From assembly GCF_015291705.1 (NCBI RefSeq), contig NZ_CP030050.1:3100001-3164000 (forward strand): 64,000 nt of DNA, read 5' to 3'. Below are positions 35,348 to 44,554 of the stretch, one piece after another. A program made the translations under genes and the position numbers. Position 1 is the stretch's first letter. The number at the start of each line of letters is the position of its first letter. The DNA is from Bradyrhizobium arachidis (GTDB lineage: Bacteria > Pseudomonadota > Alphaproteobacteria > Rhizobiales > Xanthobacteraceae). The notes under the pieces are model-generated. The model was not told the DNA's origin. It searched no databases and saw nothing but the letters and a program-made list of their open reading frames with translations.

Positions 35348-35974
35348 CTAGTCCCGAAGCGTTGCAAGAAAGGCCACGATGTCCTCGATCTCCGCAGCCG
35401 ACAAGATCGGCTTGCCGGCGAAATTGCGCCCGACGCGGATGAGGCCATCGTTGCGGTAATAGGATGGCATGATGGTCTCCGGGTTGAAGCGCGCCGCATC
35501 GACCAGACGAAGCCGCAACTGGCTCGCCGTCCAGCGGTTCCCGGCGCCGGAGAGATCAGGCGCGAGGTCGCCCTGGAAGCGGGTTTCGGGGAAGGGACCG
35601 GAATGGCAGAGGATGCAGGTCGTCGTGCGCGCCAGCACCAGCGCGCGACCGCGTGCGGCATCGCCGGGAGTGCCGGTGAGGGATTCCGCGATGCCGTCGC
35701 CGGTGATCTTGTAGGGCGCAAGCTCGTCCGCTCGGCAGGGCGAGGTGAAGCTCGCCAGGATCAACGCTGCAATCGCAAGTGCTCGATGGTGCGGCCAAGA
35801 TCGCCGCGCGCTCCTCTTACCTCTCCCGCTTGCGGGAGAGGTCGCGCCGAAGGCGCGGGTGAGGGCTTTCTCCTCTTGGGGGTCCTCGCGGGTGGAGACA
35901 CCCTCTCCCCAACCCTCCCCTGCAGGCGGGGGAGGGGGCGCATTGTGGTCGTGGCGTCGGCTTGGTCTCATCAT
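35348..35974 (-). CDS. soxX: Sulfur-oxidation monoheme cytochrome SoxX, extended N-terminus
   Basis: The conserved part is a signal peptide core (RALAIAALILASFTSPCRA), heme motif CILCH and a Met in ETIMPSYYR, the usual SoxX layout; it is the partner of SoxA. The only in-frame ATG codons are at 35974 and 35971, two to four bases after the stop of the flavoprotein gene. Between them and the signal core lie about 45 residues encoded by a palindromic repeat (35821-35940), for example PPPPPAGEGWGEG. Either the repeat has been inserted in frame, giving a very long signal n-region, or translation starts at an unusual codon after the repeat. Confidence 0.85.
   Translation of the reverse strand: MMRPSRRHDHNAPPPPPAGEGWGEGVSTREDPQEEKALTRAFGATSPASGRGKRSARRSWPHHRALAIAALILASFTSPCRADELAPYKITGDGIAESLTGTPGDAARGRALVLARTTTCILCHSGPFPETRFQGDLAPDLSGAGNRWTASQLRLRLVDAARFNPETIMPSYYRNDGLIRVGRNFAGKPILSAAEIEDIVAFLATLRD
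35821..35940. repeat. Palindromic repeat inside the soxX reading frame
   Basis: A compound repeat: CTCTCCCGC-TT-GCGGGAGAG (35821-35840), then GCGCC-GAA-GGCGC, then CCCTCTCCCCAACCCTCCCC and a GGGGGAGGG arm. The same family appears at 11252 and 58922, always intergenic. Here it is open in the soxX frame with no stop codon, giving a Pro/Gly-rich stretch. Confidence 0.75.
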
Positions 35975-35977
35975 GCC

Positions 35978-37252
35978 CTAGCCAAAGGTGTCCGCCGTGA
36001 TGGTTTGAAACCAGCGCTCCGCGTCCGCGGCCTCGCGAGCGCGAAGCTCGCGCGGTGCATCGACCGGGCTCGTCGCGCCGCCTTCGACTTCGGCAAAGAT
36101 CTCGCCTCTCGGCTGGTAGTTGCCCGCGAGCGAAAAACCGTAACCGGGCGCGACGGTGTTGTAGCAGACGCCAGTCAGCCGTGGCGCCTCCGGTGCGCGA
36201 CCTGCAAGCAAAGCGACAATCGCCGCGGCGCAGGCCTTGCCCTGCGCGCTCGTGGCCGATGCCGATTTGGGGATGCCGCCGCCAAGGCAGGCGTCGCCGA
36301 TGACGTGCATGTTCTTGACGAGTTTTGACTCGAAGGTGACAGGATCGATCGGGCACCAGCCGGTCGCATCTGTAACGCCCGCGATCTCGGCAATACGGCT
36401 GGCGCGCTGCGGCGGGATGACGTTGGCGACATCGGGCGTGTAATTGCCGAATTCGGTGACGATGGTTTTGGTCGCGGCATCGACCGAGGTGACGCGGCCG
36501 CCTTGCGACAGCGCGATGCGCTCGATCATGTCGCCGTAGAGCTCCTTCCACGCCTTCTCGAACAGCCGCTGCTGGGAGAAACTGTCCTTGGCGTCGAGGA
36601 CCAGCACTTTTGAGCGTGGCTTCCTCGTCTTCAAATAATGCGCGATCAGGCTGGCGCGCTCGTAGGGCGCCGGCGGACAGCGCGAGGGATTGGCGGGGAC
36701 CGCGATGGCAACCGTGCCGCCGTCCTCCATCGCTTCCAATTGCCTGCGCAGCAGCAGCGTCTGTGCGCCGGCCTTCCAGGCGTGTGGCATCTTTTCCGAT
36801 GCGGCGTCGTCGTAGCCGGGCAGGGCTTCGAAATGGAAGTCGATACCAGGTGAGAGCACGAGACGATCATACGGCAGCGCCACACCATCGCTCGTCATGA
36901 CGCTGCGCCGCGCCGGGTCGATCGCGGTCACGGCCTGGCCGATCACAGTGACGCCCTCGGCGGCCAGCTTGTCGTAGCCGAACTGCTGCGCCTCGATCTC
37001 GCGCAGGCCGGCGATCACTTCGTTGCTGAAGGGACAGGAGGTGAAGACCGCGTTCGGCTCGATCAGGATGATCTGCAAATTGTCCTGCGCACGCTTCAGC
37101 GCGCGGGCGCAAGCGGCGCCGCCGAAGCCGCCGCCGACCACGACGACGCGTGCCGTGGATTGCGCGCGCAAGATCGATGGCCGCGCCAGCGTCGCGGCCG
37201 CCATGGTGATGCCGAACACGGCATTGCGCCGTGTCACCGGGCGCGTGGTCAT
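35978..37252 (-). CDS. Flavocytochrome c sulfide dehydrogenase flavoprotein (SoxF/FccB)
   Basis: A protein of about 424 residues with a Tat signal (TRRNAVFGITMAAATLARPS). The FAD motif is RVVVVGGGFGGAACARALKR, followed by TSCPFSNEVIAG, a second dinucleotide region and the C-terminal GVCYNTVAPGYGFSLAG, typical of FccB/SoxF. Cys residues in SRCPPAP and GVCYN are candidates for the redox disulfide. It oxidises sulfide or reactivates the Sox system, passing electrons to a cytochrome. The N-terminus is uncertain: ATG codons at 37303, 37285, 37261 and 37252 are in frame and none has a good ribosome site. Confidence 0.9.
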   Translation of the reverse strand: MTTRPVTRRNAVFGITMAAATLARPSILRAQSTARVVVVGGGFGGAACARALKRAQDNLQIILIEPNAVFTSCPFSNEVIAGLREIEAQQFGYDKLAAEGVTVIGQAVTAIDPARRSVMTSDGVALPYDRLVLSPGIDFHFEALPGYDDAASEKMPHAWKAGAQTLLLRRQLEAMEDGGTVAIAVPANPSRCPPAPYERASLIAHYLKTRKPRSKVLVLDAKDSFSQQRLFEKAWKELYGDMIERIALSQGGRVTSVDAATKTIVTEFGNYTPDVANVIPPQRASRIAEIAGVTDATGWCPIDPVTFESKLVKNMHVIGDACLGGGIPKSASATSAQGKACAAAIVALLAGRAPEAPRLTGVCYNTVAPGYGFSLAGNYQPRGEIFAEVEGGATSPVDAPRELRAREAADAERWFQTITADTFG

Positions 37253-37309
37253 CAGGGGCATCTGAAAAAGGGCTGCGGCGGCCATCTCTTGCCGCCGCAG
37301 CATGTTGCT

Positions 37310-39496
37310 TTAAGCGAAGGTGATGTTCTGGTCGCGCAGCGGGAACGAGCGGACCCGCTTGCCCGTCGCGGCGAAATAGGCGTTGAGCACTGCGGGTGCC
37401 GCAACGCCGATGGTCGGCTCGCCGACGCCACCCCAGAACCCGCCGCTCGGCACCATCACCGATTCCACCTTCGGCATCTCGTTGATGCGCATCGAATTGT
37501 AGGTGTCGAAGTTGGTTTGCTCGATCTTGCCGTCCTTGACGGTGCAGCCGCCGTAGAACAGCGCGGAGAGGCCATAGACGAAGGAGCCCGCGATCTGCCG
37601 CTCCACCTGCGCCGGATTGACGACGTAGCCGGGATCGGTGGAGGCGACGATGCGATGCACCTTGATCTTGCTGCCGTCGGTCACCGAGATCTCGGCGGCG
37701 CCGGCGACATAGCTGCCATAGCCCATCACCTGCGCGATGCCGCGATAGACGCCTTGCGGCGCCGGCGTGGTCCAGCCGATCTTCTCGGCGACGGCATTGA
37801 GCACCGCCAGATGCTTGGGATGATTGCCCATCAGCTTGCGGCGGAATTCGAGCGGGTCCTGGCCTGCGGCCTGGGCCAGCTCGTCCATGAAGCATTCCAT
37901 GTAGATCGCATTGTGATTGACGTTGACGCCGCGCCAGAAGCCGGGCGGAACGTGCGGGTTGCGCATCGCATGCTCGATCAAGAGGTTCGGCACCGAATAG
38001 CCGAACGCGGCCTCGCCGGACTGGGCGACGCCCTGGAATGCGGCCGGGTCCATGCCGTTCTGCAGCGCTTCAGGGCGCAGCGAGAACAGGATCGACTGGC
38101 CGGACAGGCGGTAGTGCAGCGCGACCAGATTGTTGTTGGCATCGAACGCGCCGGTCATCTTGCACTGGGTGATCGGGTGATACCGGCCGTGCGCCATGTC
38201 CTCTTCGCGCGACCACAAAAGCTTGATCGGCGTGCCCGGCATCTGCTTGGCGACCATGACCGCCTGGCGGACATAGTCGGTCTGGCCGCGCCGGCCGAAG
38301 CCGCCGCCCGGCATCACCTTGTGCACGTCGCACTTCTCCGCCGGCAGGCCGGAGGCCTCCAGCACGGCCGCAAAGGCGGCTTCGCCGTTCTGGGTGCCGC
38401 ACCAGACCTCGCACTTGTCCGCCGTGTAGAGCGCGGTGGCGTTCATCGGCTCCATGGTGGCGTGGTTCTGGTAGGGATAGGAGTAGACGGCCTCGACCTT
38501 CTTGGCCGCGCCGGCGATCGCGGCTTTCGCGTCGCCGTTCTTGTTGCCGACATAGGCTGGCTGATCGTTGTTCAGGCCTTCGGCCAGCCACTTTGCGATG
38601 GACTCGCTGGACACTTTGGCATTCTCGCCTTCGTCCCAGACGATCGGCAGCGCTTCCAGCGCAGTCTTGGCGTGCCACCAGGTGTCGGCCACGACCGCCA
38701 CTGCGGTATCGCCGACCCTGACGACCTTCTTGACGCCTTTCATGCCGGCGACCTTGGCCTCGTCGTAGCTCTTCAGCTTGCCGCCGAACACCGGACAGTC
38801 CTTGATCGCGGCGTTCAGCATGCCCGGTAGCTTGACGTCGATGCCGTAGATCATGGTGCCATTGGTCTTGTCGGCGGTGTCGAGCCGCTTCACGCCCTTG
38901 CCGACCAGCCTCCAGTCCTTCGGATCCTTCAGCTTGACGTCGGCGGGCGGCGTCAGCTTCGCGGCGGCTTCGGCGACCTTGCCGTAGGTCGTGGTCTTGC
39001 CTGATGGCGTATGGGTGATGACGCCGTTGGCGACCGTGCATTCGGAGGCCGGCACTTTCCACTCATTGGCGGCGGCCTCGATCAGCATTACGCGCGCGGT
39101 GGCGCCGCCCTTGCGGACATAGTCCTGCGAGGAGCGGATGCCCCGGCTGCCGCCGGTCGAGAAATCGCCCCAGACGCGCTTGCGGGCGATGCTCTGGCCA
39201 GGCGTCGGATATTCGGTGGCGACCTTGGTCCAGTCGCATTCGAGCTCCTCGGCGACGAGCTGGGCAAGGCCGGTCAGCGAGCCCTGGCCCATCTCGGAGC
39301 GGGCGATGCGGATCACGACGGTGTCGTCGGGCCGGACCACGACCCAGGCGTTGACCTCCGGCGAGCCATCGGCCGCGCGGACCACAGTGGGGCCGCCGAA
39401 CGGGAGATCGAGGCCGATTGCGAGGCCGGCGCCGACAGCGGCGGTGCCGATGACGAAGGCACGGCGGTTCATCTTGGGAGAGACGTGCTTGTTCAT
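37310..39496 (-). CDS. Molybdenum hydroxylase large subunit (isoquinoline oxidoreductase-like)
   Basis: A 728-residue xanthine-dehydrogenase-family subunit with a Tat signal (MNRRAFVIGTAAVGAGLAIG). Motifs include RSEMGQGSLTGLAQLVAEEL, GGSRGIRSSQDYVRKGG, VMPGGGFGRRGQTDYV and, near the end, GGFWGGVGEPTIG with the catalytic-type Glu. Such IorB-like subunits bind the molybdopterin cofactor and pair with a small iron-sulfur subunit without FAD, giving electrons to a cytochrome in the periplasm. The family oxidises aldehydes or N-heterocycles. The partner is the next gene upstream; a molybdenum-protein chaperone is not in the window. Confidence 0.92.
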   Translation of the reverse strand: MNKHVSPKMNRRAFVIGTAAVGAGLAIGLDLPFGGPTVVRAADGSPEVNAWVVVRPDDTVVIRIARSEMGQGSLTGLAQLVAEELECDWTKVATEYPTPGQSIARKRVWGDFSTGGSRGIRSSQDYVRKGGATARVMLIEAAANEWKVPASECTVANGVITHTPSGKTTTYGKVAEAAAKLTPPADVKLKDPKDWRLVGKGVKRLDTADKTNGTMIYGIDVKLPGMLNAAIKDCPVFGGKLKSYDEAKVAGMKGVKKVVRVGDTAVAVVADTWWHAKTALEALPIVWDEGENAKVSSESIAKWLAEGLNNDQPAYVGNKNGDAKAAIAGAAKKVEAVYSYPYQNHATMEPMNATALYTADKCEVWCGTQNGEAAFAAVLEASGLPAEKCDVHKVMPGGGFGRRGQTDYVRQAVMVAKQMPGTPIKLLWSREEDMAHGRYHPITQCKMTGAFDANNNLVALHYRLSGQSILFSLRPEALQNGMDPAAFQGVAQSGEAAFGYSVPNLLIEHAMRNPHVPPGFWRGVNVNHNAIYMECFMDELAQAAGQDPLEFRRKLMGNHPKHLAVLNAVAEKIGWTTPAPQGVYRGIAQVMGYGSYVAGAAEISVTDGSKIKVHRIVASTDPGYVVNPAQVERQIAGSFVYGLSALFYGGCTVKDGKIEQTNFDTYNSMRINEMPKVESVMVPSGGFWGGVGEPTIGVAAPAVLNAYFAATGKRVRSFPLRDQNITFA

Positions 39497-39508
39497 GGGG
39501 CGGCTCCC

Positions 39509-39958
39509 TTACGCGCTTGCGATCGTGTGGATCGCCTCGCGCACCTGCTGGAAGGTGCCGCAGCGGCAGATATTGGTGATGGCCTCGTCGATGTCTGCGT
39601 CGGTCGGCTTCGGCTTCTCGTTCAGCAGCGCCGCCACGGCCATGATCATGCCGCTTTGGCAATAGCCGCACTGCGGCACGTCCTGGGCGATCCAGGCCTC
39701 CTGCACCTTGTGCAGCGTGGCGCCGGAGGCGAGCCCCTCGATCGTGGTGATCTTCTTGCCCTCGGCCTCGGCGACCGAAATGCCGCAGGAGCGGGTGGCG
39801 ACGCCGTCCATGTGAACCGTGCAGGCGCCGCATTGTGCAATGCCGCAACCGTATTTGGTGCCGGTCAGGCCGGCATTCTCGCGGATCGCCCAGAGCAGCG
39901 GGGTATCCGGCTCGACGTCGAGCGTGAAGGTTTTTCCGTTGATTGTTAGGTTTGCCAT
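39509..39958 (-). CDS. Molybdenum hydroxylase (2Fe-2S) small subunit
   Basis: A 149-residue protein with two 2Fe-2S clusters. The plant-type cluster Cys are in [16 protein letters not shown] and RSCG; the second cluster Cys are in [12 protein letters not shown] and ICRCGTF. This is the IorA-like partner of the large subunit, 12 bases downstream. The start at [11 protein letters not shown] is chosen because AGGGGACTGC lies just before it. It has no signal peptide and would be carried out with the Tat-dependent large subunit. The ribosome site lies in an inverted repeat (39965-40001). Confidence 0.94.
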   Translation of the reverse strand: MANLTINGKTFTLDVEPDTPLLWAIRENAGLTGTKYGCGIAQCGACTVHMDGVATRSCGISVAEAEGKKITTIEGLASGATLHKVQEAWIAQDVPQCGYCQSGMIMAVAALLNEKPKPTDADIDEAITNICRCGTFQQVREAIHTIASA

Positions 39959-39964
39959 CGCAGT

Positions 39965-40001
39965 CCCCTGATTGGCCCAATCCACCGATTGGACTCAGGG
40001 G
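39965..40001. promoter_or_regulatory. Nested inverted repeat over the ribosome site of the 2Fe-2S gene
   Basis: Outer arms CCCCTGA (39965-39971) and TCAGGGG (39995-40001) and inner arms CCAATC (39977-39982) and GATTGG (39987-39992) form one nested hairpin. On the minus strand the outer arm contains AGGGGA, the ribosome-binding site of the (2Fe-2S) gene, so folding could hide it. Elsewhere in the 318-base gap 39959-40276 I see no gene. Confidence 0.5.
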
Positions 40002-40276
40002 CGCAATGTGTCCGGCAATTTGGAACTCTTCAAATCAATAGTCCGAGGGGCAGCTATTGAAGATTCTCGCGGCTACGGGAAGATTGGGGCACCCGCGGTG
40101 TTTTGCCTCGCCCCGGCTGGGCGGGCTGAACGACCTTTCCCGGAGCGCCAAGGCCCCGCTTGGGGCGACGTTTGCAGGTTCCCTTGCATGCAACGACCAC
40201 AGTTTGGTCCTTTTGTCGGGGTGCAAGATGAGAGCGCTTTGCTACACTGCGCCGACTCAAAAGGAGTGCCATCGAC

Positions 40277-41893
40277 GTGCCGAGCCCCTGTAACGTGCTG
40301 ATGCTCTATCCGCTCTTCACCGCGGAGTCGTTCTGGAGTTTTGGCGAGTCCTGCAAATTGATGGGCGTCCGGCGCCCGGCAGCCCCCCTTGGCCTGATCA
40401 CGGTCGCGGCGATGTTGCCCAAGGACTGGAGCGTCCGGCTGATCGATTGCAACACGCAAGCTTTCAGCGATGACGATTTCGCCTGGGCCGACGTCGTCTT
40501 CACCGGCGGCATGCTGCCGCAGCAGGCCGACACGCTGCGCCTGATCGAGATGTGCCGCGCGGCCGGCAAGCCGGTGGTCGTCGGCGGCCCCGATCCGACC
40601 TCCAGCCCCCACATCTACGAGAATGCCGACTTCCGGGTGCTCGGCGAGGCCGAGGGCATCATCGACGAGTTCATCGCGGCCTGGCAAAGCGGGGCCCGAT
40701 CCGGTGTCTTCACCGCGCCGAAATTCCAGGCCGACGTGACAAAGACGCCGGTGCCGCGCTTCGACCTACTGAAGTTCGAGGACTACCTCTATATCGGTGT
40801 GCAATACTCGCGCGGCTGTCCGTTCACCTGCGAGTTCTGCGACATCATCGAGCTCTACGGCCGCGTGCCCAGGACCAAGACGACCGAGCAGATGTTCGTC
40901 GAGCTCGAGACGCTCTACAACATGGGCTACCGCGGTCATCTCGACTTCGTCGACGACAATTTCATCGGCAACAAGAAGTCGCTGCGGCAGTTCCTGCCGC
41001 AACTCGCTGAATGGCAGCGCGCGCACGGCTATCCCTTCGAACTATCGACTGAGGCATCGGTCAATCTCGCCGATGACCCTGAATTGCTGGAGCTGATGGG
41101 AGCCGCAAACTTCTTCGGTATCTTCGTCGGCATCGAGAGCCCGGATCCCGCGACGCTGGTCGCGATGCGCAAGAAGCAGAATACGCGGCGCAACATCGCC
41201 GAGAGCATCCACAAGATCTACGCCGCCGGCATCCTGGTCACCGCCGGCTTCATCGTCGGCTTCGACAACGAGAAGGTCTCGATGGCGGAGGCGATGATCG
41301 ACTTCATCGAGGAAGCCGCGATCCCGGTCGCCATGGTCGGCCTGCTCTACGCCTTGCCGAACACGCAGCTCACGCGCCGACTGGAGCGCGAAGGCCGGCT
41401 GCATCCGGGCCACGATATAGCGCCGACCATCGGTGCCGATCAGTGCACGGCCGGCATCAACTTCGATCCGGTCCGCCCGTTGCGCGACATCCTGACGGAC
41501 TACAAGCGGGTTCTGGAGCACATCTACAGCCCGGCGGCGTATGCGCGGCGTGTCGACCGCCTGATGACGCTGCTCGACCGTTCGAGGCAGCGCCATGAGC
41601 TCGCGGAAGGCGACATCCGCGCGAAGGTCGGGGCGATGGAGACGGTGCACCGCGTGGTCACCGCGCTTCCGGAGGCGCGCGGGCCGCTGTGGGAGACCTT
41701 CATGAACTGCGCCAAGCGCGACACCTCATCGGCGCGCATCGCGGTGCAGTTGATCGCGGCCTATGCCCATCTCGGCCCGTTCTCGCGCAAGGTCATCGAG
41801 GCGATCGACGGGCGCCTCGCCGCGCTCGACGACGAGCCCGTCGTCGCGGCGGCCGCGGCGATCGACGCGACGGCTGCCCGGCACCTGGCTTAG
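40277..41893 (+). CDS. B12-binding radical SAM protein
   Basis: A 538-residue protein starting at GTG with AAAGGAG upstream. The N-terminal third is a cobalamin-binding-like domain (LGLITVAAML, DVVFTGGML, VVGGPDPTSS), although the DxHxxG motif is absent. The radical SAM cluster is C181-x3-C185-x2-C188 in RGCPFTCEFCDI. STEASVNLADDPELLELM and GFIVGFDNEK follow in the barrel. The C-terminal 150 residues resemble the DUF4070 tail of this group. Such enzymes make methyl transfers or ring rearrangements; the substrate cannot be read. Hopanoid-modifying enzymes are related, but I cannot place this one among them. Confidence 0.88.
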   Translation: MPSPCNVLMLYPLFTAESFWSFGESCKLMGVRRPAAPLGLITVAAMLPKDWSVRLIDCNTQAFSDDDFAWADVVFTGGMLPQQADTLRLIEMCRAAGKPVVVGGPDPTSSPHIYENADFRVLGEAEGIIDEFIAAWQSGARSGVFTAPKFQADVTKTPVPRFDLLKFEDYLYIGVQYSRGCPFTCEFCDIIELYGRVPRTKTTEQMFVELETLYNMGYRGHLDFVDDNFIGNKKSLRQFLPQLAEWQRAHGYPFELSTEASVNLADDPELLELMGAANFFGIFVGIESPDPATLVAMRKKQNTRRNIAESIHKIYAAGILVTAGFIVGFDNEKVSMAEAMIDFIEEAAIPVAMVGLLYALPNTQLTRRLEREGRLHPGHDIAPTIGADQCTAGINFDPVRPLRDILTDYKRVLEHIYSPAAYARRVDRLMTLLDRSRQRHELAEGDIRAKVGAMETVHRVVTALPEARGPLWETFMNCAKRDTSSARIAVQLIAAYAHLGPFSRKVIEAIDGRLAALDDEPVVAAAAAIDATAARHLA

Positions 41894-41897
41894 AGGC

Positions 41898-43286
41898 TTA
41901 CTTCACCGCCAGCCGCAAGAAGCTCATGACGCTGCCGAGCGCGGCAAAGCCGGCGCCGAGCGCCAGCGCCACTGTCGCACCGTTATGTCCGGCCATGGCA
42001 AAGCAGGCCGCGGCGAGTGCGGCGCCGGTCGTCTGTCCGGTCAGGCGCGCGGTAGCGACGATACCGGAGGCGCTGCCGCTGCGATGCGGCGGCGCGCTTC
42101 CCATCAGCGCCTTCATGTTCGGCGCCTGGAAGAAGCCAAACCCCATGCCGCAGATCATGATGCGCCAGACAATATCGGGGATGCTCGGGCTCGCCGGAAG
42201 CAGCGCGAGCAGCGCCATGCCGAGGCCGAGCAGCACGAGGCCGATGCCGCCCAATAGGCCGACCGGATGGCGGTCGGACAGGCGTCCCGCAATCGGCGCC
42301 ATGATGCCGACCACCAGCGGCCACGGCGTCATGAAGAAGCCGGTCTCGACCTGCGAACGTCCCAGCACGTCCTCGAAATAGAACGGCAGCGAGACGAAGG
42401 CGAGGCCCTGCACGGCGAAGGAGCAAACGGCCGTCGCCGCCGACAGCGCGAACATCGGCCGGCCGAACAGGTCGATCGGCAGCATCGGCGCCGGATGATC
42501 GGCGTGGCGGCGGGTCAGGATGAAGCCGAGCGCGATCGCCGCGACCAGCTCGATGCCGACGACAACCGGCGACAGATTGTGCGCGGCGCTGCCGACGCCG
42601 GTGATGAACAGGCCGAGGCATGCGGCGGCAAGGAGCGCGCCGAGGAAGTCGAAGCCGTGATCGGCCCGCGGCGTCTTCGGCAACATCGCAAAGCCGATGC
42701 CGATCGCAACGAGGCCGAACGGGATGTTGACGGCGAACAGCCACGGCCATGGGCCGACCGCGAGGATGGCGGAGGCGATCGACGGTCCGAAGGTGAAGGC
42801 GGTCGCGACCACCAGCGCGTTGTGGCCGAAGCCGCGGCCCTGCATCCGCCCGGGATACACGAAGCGCACCAGTGCCGTGTTGACGCTCATGATGCCGCTG
42901 GCACCTAAGCCTTGCAGCGTGCGCGCGACCAGCAGGCTATCGAGCGACCACGCCACCGCGCAGAGCAGCGAGGCGATGGTGAACAGGACCAGGCCGCCGA
43001 GATAGATGCGCTGGTGCCCGACGATCTCGCCGAGCGCCCCGAGCGGCAGCAGCGTCGCCACCAGCGCGATCTGGTAGACGTTGACCACCCAGACCGACTG
43101 CTCCGGCGTGACATGCAGATCGGCGGCAATGGCGGGCAGGGCGATATTAGCGATCGCGGTGTCGAGCGAGGCCATCGCCAGCGCGGTGAAGATCGCGGCA
43201 ATCGCCCAGCGCCGCTGCGTGACCGGAAGGCCGTCGGCAATGGGATGGTCGGGTTCGCGCGCTGCGGCAGGTAACGTGATTGTCAT
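41898..43286 (-). CDS. MFS drug:proton antiporter (DHA2, 14 helices)
   Basis: A 462-residue transporter with about 14 hydrophobic helices. The DHA2 motif LDTAIANIALPAIAADL is in the first helix, LPLGALGEIVGHQRIYLGG gives motif A, and ARTLQGLGASGIMSVNTALV is motif B with its Arg. It exports drugs or metabolites using proton force. The start at MTITLPAA is chosen because it gives a normal-length N-terminus; the 30 codons before it are Arg/Cys-rich and unlike the family. It is convergent with the radical SAM gene and divergent from the dehydrogenase gene. Confidence 0.93.
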   Translation of the reverse strand: MTITLPAAAREPDHPIADGLPVTQRRWAIAAIFTALAMASLDTAIANIALPAIAADLHVTPEQSVWVVNVYQIALVATLLPLGALGEIVGHQRIYLGGLVLFTIASLLCAVAWSLDSLLVARTLQGLGASGIMSVNTALVRFVYPGRMQGRGFGHNALVVATAFTFGPSIASAILAVGPWPWLFAVNIPFGLVAIGIGFAMLPKTPRADHGFDFLGALLAAACLGLFITGVGSAAHNLSPVVVGIELVAAIALGFILTRRHADHPAPMLPIDLFGRPMFALSAATAVCSFAVQGLAFVSLPFYFEDVLGRSQVETGFFMTPWPLVVGIMAPIAGRLSDRHPVGLLGGIGLVLLGLGMALLALLPASPSIPDIVWRIMICGMGFGFFQAPNMKALMGSAPPHRSGSASGIVATARLTGQTTGAALAAACFAMAGHNGATVALALGAGFAALGSVMSFLRLAVK

Positions 43287-43457
43287 TGCGTCAGCGCGTT
43301 GCTCCGGCGGCGTGGCCAAAAGGGACTTTTGGCATGTACTACGCCGAAGCCGCCTTCCACAGGCATATGCTTGCATGCTGTGTATGCGCGAAGGTCAGGC
43401 GATGTCGCCTCGTGCCGGCGTATGATCGCGCGGTGACTGCAATTTTGGGGAAACGCC

Positions 43458-44519
43458 ATGCAAATCGTCGTTCTGCCCGGTGACGGCATCGGGCCCGAGA
43501 TCACGACCGCGACATCGGGCGTGCTGCGCGCGGCCTCCGAACGCTTCCAGCTCGATCTGCGGCTCGAGGAGCACGCGGTCGGGCATGCCAGCCTGAAGCT
43601 ATCAGGCACCACCGTGCGCCCCGAGCTGCTCGACATCGTCCGCGCCGCCGACGGCCTGATCCTGGGTCCCACCGCCACCTTCGACTTCAAGGACGAGGCG
43701 CATGGCGAGATCAATCCGTCCCGGCATTTCCGCAAGAACCTCGACCTCTACGCCAATGTCAGGCCGGCGCGCACCTATGCCGGGCGGCCCGGCCGCATCG
43801 GTGATTTCGATCTCATCGTGGTGCGCGAGAACACCGAGGGGTTTTATGCCGACCGCAACATGGAGCAAGGCAATGGCGAGATGCTGGTCACGCCTGACGT
43901 CGTGATCTCGTTGCGCCGGATCACGCGCCTTTGCTGCGAGCGCATCGCGCACGCCGCCTGCCGCCTGGCGATGAAGCGACGCAAGCATCTCACCATCGTG
44001 CACAAGGCCAATGTGCTCAAGATCGGCGACGGCATGTTCCTCGACATCTGCCGCGCAGCGGCCAAGGCCTATCCCGGCCTTGAAGTCGACGACATCCTGG
44101 TCGACGCCATGATGGCGCATGTGGTGCGGAGCCCCGATCGCTTCGACGTGATCGTCTCCACCAACATGTTCGGCGACATCCTGTCCGATCTCACCGCCGA
44201 ACTCTCCGGCAGCCTCGGCCTCGGCGGCTCGCTCAATGTCGGCGACCGCTACGCGATGGCGCAGGCCGCGCACGGCTCGGCGCCCGACATCGCGGGGCAG
44301 GACGTCGCCAATCCGGTCTCCCTGATCCTGTCGACCGCGCTGCTGCTGGCCTGGCACGGCGAGAGGAGCGGCGCCGCCCGCTATGAAGAAGCGGCGCGTG
44401 CGATCGAGGCCGCGGTGGCGAAGGCGCTTCGTGAGGGCAGGGCGACGCGTGACGTCGGCGGCAAGCTCGGCACGATCGCGGCAGGCGCCGCGATCGCGGA
44501 GATCCTGCAGGCGGAGTGA
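43458..44519 (+). CDS. Isopropylmalate/isocitrate dehydrogenase-family enzyme
   Basis: A 353-residue beta-decarboxylating dehydrogenase. LPGDGIGPEI at the start, RENTEGFYADR (the Tyr-containing loop), HKANVLKIGDGMF with the catalytic Lys, DAMMAHVVRSPDRFDVIVSTNMFGDILSDL with the metal-binding Asp residues, and AAHGSAPDIAGQ follow in the family order. It oxidises a 2-hydroxy acid such as tartrate, isopropylmalate or homoisocitrate with NAD. It stands alone, away from leucine genes, so a catabolic role is likely. The ribosome site is GGGGAAA. Confidence 0.92.
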   Translation: MQIVVLPGDGIGPEITTATSGVLRAASERFQLDLRLEEHAVGHASLKLSGTTVRPELLDIVRAADGLILGPTATFDFKDEAHGEINPSRHFRKNLDLYANVRPARTYAGRPGRIGDFDLIVVRENTEGFYADRNMEQGNGEMLVTPDVVISLRRITRLCCERIAHAACRLAMKRRKHLTIVHKANVLKIGDGMFLDICRAAAKAYPGLEVDDILVDAMMAHVVRSPDRFDVIVSTNMFGDILSDLTAELSGSLGLGGSLNVGDRYAMAQAAHGSAPDIAGQDVANPVSLILSTALLLAWHGERSGAARYEEAARAIEAAVAKALREGRATRDVGGKLGTIAAGAAIAEILQAE

Positions 44520-44554
44520 AGGGCTTCTTCGCGTTCTTATTGAGGCTCAAAACA

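Noticed and set aside
40277..41893. Hopanoid C-3 methylase (HpnR) for the radical SAM gene
   Set aside because: The domain order is similar, but I see no hopanoid genes nearby and cannot separate it from related B12/radical SAM enzymes.
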